A DNA stretch of 64,000 bases, taken from contig NZ_LT575476.1 in the NCBI RefSeq assembly GCF_900086655.1, forward strand, positions 3,073,869 through 3,137,868, written 5' to 3'. A program made the translations under genes and the position numbers. The notes beneath the pieces are model-generated. The model was not told the DNA's origin and made no database searches. It was given only the letters and a program-made list of their open reading frames with translations. Shown piece by piece: positions 63,501-64,000 of this stretch. This stretch comes from Paenibacillus tuaregi. Its GTDB lineage: Bacteria > Bacillota > Bacilli > Paenibacillales > Paenibacillaceae. How positions within the stretch are numbered: the stretch's first letter is position 1; each line of letters begins with the position of its first letter.

Positions 63501-64000
63501 CCAATTTTGTCATTAGCCTTTATAGATAATTCATGTGCTCCCGGCTTCATGGCCCCGGAGGTTGTAGCATACGTCAGTTGGATAACTTTACCGTCCAGCT
63601 TCACTTCAACTTGATCCACACCAGCAAACGCATCTATAATTTCGGCATTGATCGTAAAGGCTCCCCGGTACTCCTTGCCCTCTTCCAGATTCGGTTTAAT
63701 GGATGGAGGCGTATTGTCAACAGTCACCTTGGCTGCAATGGACTTACCTTGATTCTCAACTTTTATCTGGTGTACCCCATCCGCAAAGTTTTTGGTATCC
63801 CAGCGGTATGCCTTGGACTCCAGCATGGAGGTTGTCAGGTTGAATCGGAAGCCAATCGATTCGGATTTGCCGGCACTGTCGCCCATTTTAATTTCTTTGT
63901 CTGGTGTGCTGTAAGCCGGGTCCCATACCTCCGTTCCGTCGGCGAGCAGAAGACGGACATTTCTGATTTCAAAATCATCTTTATTCTCCTCTGGCCGAGG
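60524..64000 (-). CDS. S-layer-anchored metallophosphoesterase (partial, N-terminus beyond window)
   Basis: An extracellular protein of which the last ~1158 residues are visible; the frame is open through base 64000, so the internal Met at 63886 is not the start. In order from the left edge of the protein: Ig-like adhesive domains (VTVDNTPPSIKPNLEEGKEY, VQDPTNDKMKISFYKGF), and a calcineurin-like phosphoesterase with WMSDTQYY, HTGDIVDKS, VLAGNHDVNH, LCLHEYM and LSGHYHDAQ supplying the metal ligands. A Pro-rich linker (VPVPPVKPTTPEAKP) follows, then a beta domain and three SLH repeats (FVDLTGGWADGFITKLAAKH, TFADVASNAYYSAFVAKAAE, AFADAAQVSDWAEAAVGQAK) that bind pyruvylated secondary cell-wall polymer. 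It probably releases phosphate from extracellular organics. Confidence 0.93.
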   Translation of the reverse strand, partial: PRPEENKDDFEIRNVRLLLADGTEVWDPAYSTPDKEIKMGDSAGKSESIGFRFNLTTSMLESKAYRWDTKNFADGVHQIKVENQGKSIAAKVTVDNTPPSIKPNLEEGKEYRGAFTINAEIIDAFAGVDQVEVKLDGKVIQLTYATTSGAMKPGAHELSIKANDKIGNTAEKKVTFQVPNENPLAPELVAPAQGQISLGTSAKLTVKVQDPTNDKMKISFYKGFKYDANRTEGFTGYKNASVTEPPKDKIPAGEQAMTAEEYAQISKVDGKYLINDSDEQFPYQRFEVKLDPSVKPSDQVEIEWKGKSFEGRKVSLYAWSKSSGKWEQLDHVIAGTEDFQLKATVNAGKYADGQVIQVLVQDEIASPAAAKSGPISEDPYDFSFVWMSDTQYYSQSFPYIYQKNVKWIADNKDKINLKYVIHTGDIVDKSYQEYQWQEADKDMKVLEDAGISYGVLAGNHDVNHQENDYTKYWEYFGDARFKNMPTFAGSYENNRGHYDLVSAGGNDFIIVYMGWGLGDKEIEWMNEVVSKYPERKAILCLHEYMLVSNNRAPIADKIYEKVVIPNKNVFATLSGHYHDAQLKVDEIDDNGDKVPDRKVYQMLADYQGAPEGGLGYIRLMQFDMKNNKLHIKTYSPYLDKYNFYDPAEDPKYQGKDEFSLDLDLQPRTKRVATDYFGVRVYTDQLIGSNQNVESGNQTSVIWNALNPNSYLQWYVKAEDDHTGSTLSDIWGFYSGTANDAGGQPSNPGNSSSEGKPQVPVPPVKPTTPEAKPGVIEVGPAADGTYTVTNEALKKAAVEAADGKVQIQLKGTSGALQSSKLQVDSAAMQDVKDRKLTIEILSPLAVVTLPSSSLPESIAGADKLVVNIDTTVNPSIKTSLEQASGSRGEFTSNGLVFTLGMTLIKGQSETVLREMRGPITIIRTLTDEQKKQLNPDYAGVYKLNAGKAEYIGGQFNGSTVSFSTEQLAEFVIMEYHKQFVDLTGGWADGFITKLAAKHIITGIDETHFGPNQDITRADFAILAVRSLTKETSQAGTTFADVASNAYYSAFVAKAAELGIMQGSGGKFRPGDRITREEAAVVLVKLAAQMKKTSATGVSPAAFADAAQVSDWAEAAVGQAKALGLINGKGGNRFDPKGPVTRAELAKMLYKLLEHPVITN

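Overview
The window looks like a chromosomal segment of a spore-forming, mid-GC Gram-positive of the Paenibacillus type. The evidence is strong AGGAGG-type ribosome sites, a small acid-soluble spore protein (SspH), a protein with three S-layer homology domains, a bacillary BirA box, an ECF sigma/anti-sigma pair of Bacillales type, and many paired regulator/transporter genes. I found no rRNA, tRNA, CRISPR array or intact insertion sequence. Most genes lie on the minus strand.

Layout. 1-9.5 kb: the 5' part of a RelP/YwaC-type small alarmone synthetase, a tiny basic protein, a polysaccharide deacetylase, a GNAT acetyltransferase, a secreted Ig-like protein, an S66 LD-carboxypeptidase, SspH, a small winged-helix protein, SelO, a nitronate monooxygenase/FabK-like flavoprotein, a MerR regulator diverging from an SDR, and an NQO-like quinone reductase diverging from an HxlR regulator. 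10.3-15.7 kb: a minus-strand TetR, multicopper oxidase, SRPBCC, Rossmann-fold and DHA2-efflux cluster whose intergenic spaces carry related palindromes. 15.9-17.7 kb: a decayed tetR/efflux pair that lost both 5' ends and also carries a 10-bp duplication frameshift.

17.7-25 kb: a nine-gene operon, bioY, acyl-CoA ligase, thiolase, two hotdog-fold hydratase subunits, SDR reductase, ecfA1, ecfA2, ecfT, behind a near-ideal promoter overlapped by a perfect 10-bp-arm BirA-type operator. It combines biotin uptake with a complete set of acyl-chain-handling enzymes and may be a biotin-controlled pimeloyl or other acyl-CoA pathway. 25-30 kb: an anchored unknown protein, a polar amino-acid ABC transporter (fused binding protein-permease plus ATPase), a stretch of gene debris, and a nucleoside hydrolase. 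29.7-34.8 kb: a translationally coupled chaperone module (HscC-like Hsp70, J-domain/TPR protein, DUF1266 protein). 35-37 kb: an alpha/beta hydrolase, an APH(3')-like kinase and a VOC protein.

37.2-51.6 kb: the least explained region, a tightly packed five-gene operon of about 14.3 kb. In transcription order it encodes an EEP-family nuclease/phosphatase, a 1623-residue beta-rich giant (DUF6603-like), two large unrecognised proteins of 802 and 1261 residues, and a fibre-like 600-residue protein. None has a signal peptide, and no phage structural genes accompany them. It is my main candidate for an undescribed system. 51.9-64 kb: a secreted beta-propeller/Ig-like protein, an ArsR-MFS pair with a probably leaderless arsR transcript, a ROK regulator with its palindromic operator and an MFS sugar permease, a Gln-rich small protein, an ECF sigma/anti-sigma/VanZ operon, and the 3' part of a large S-layer-anchored metallophosphoesterase running off the right edge.
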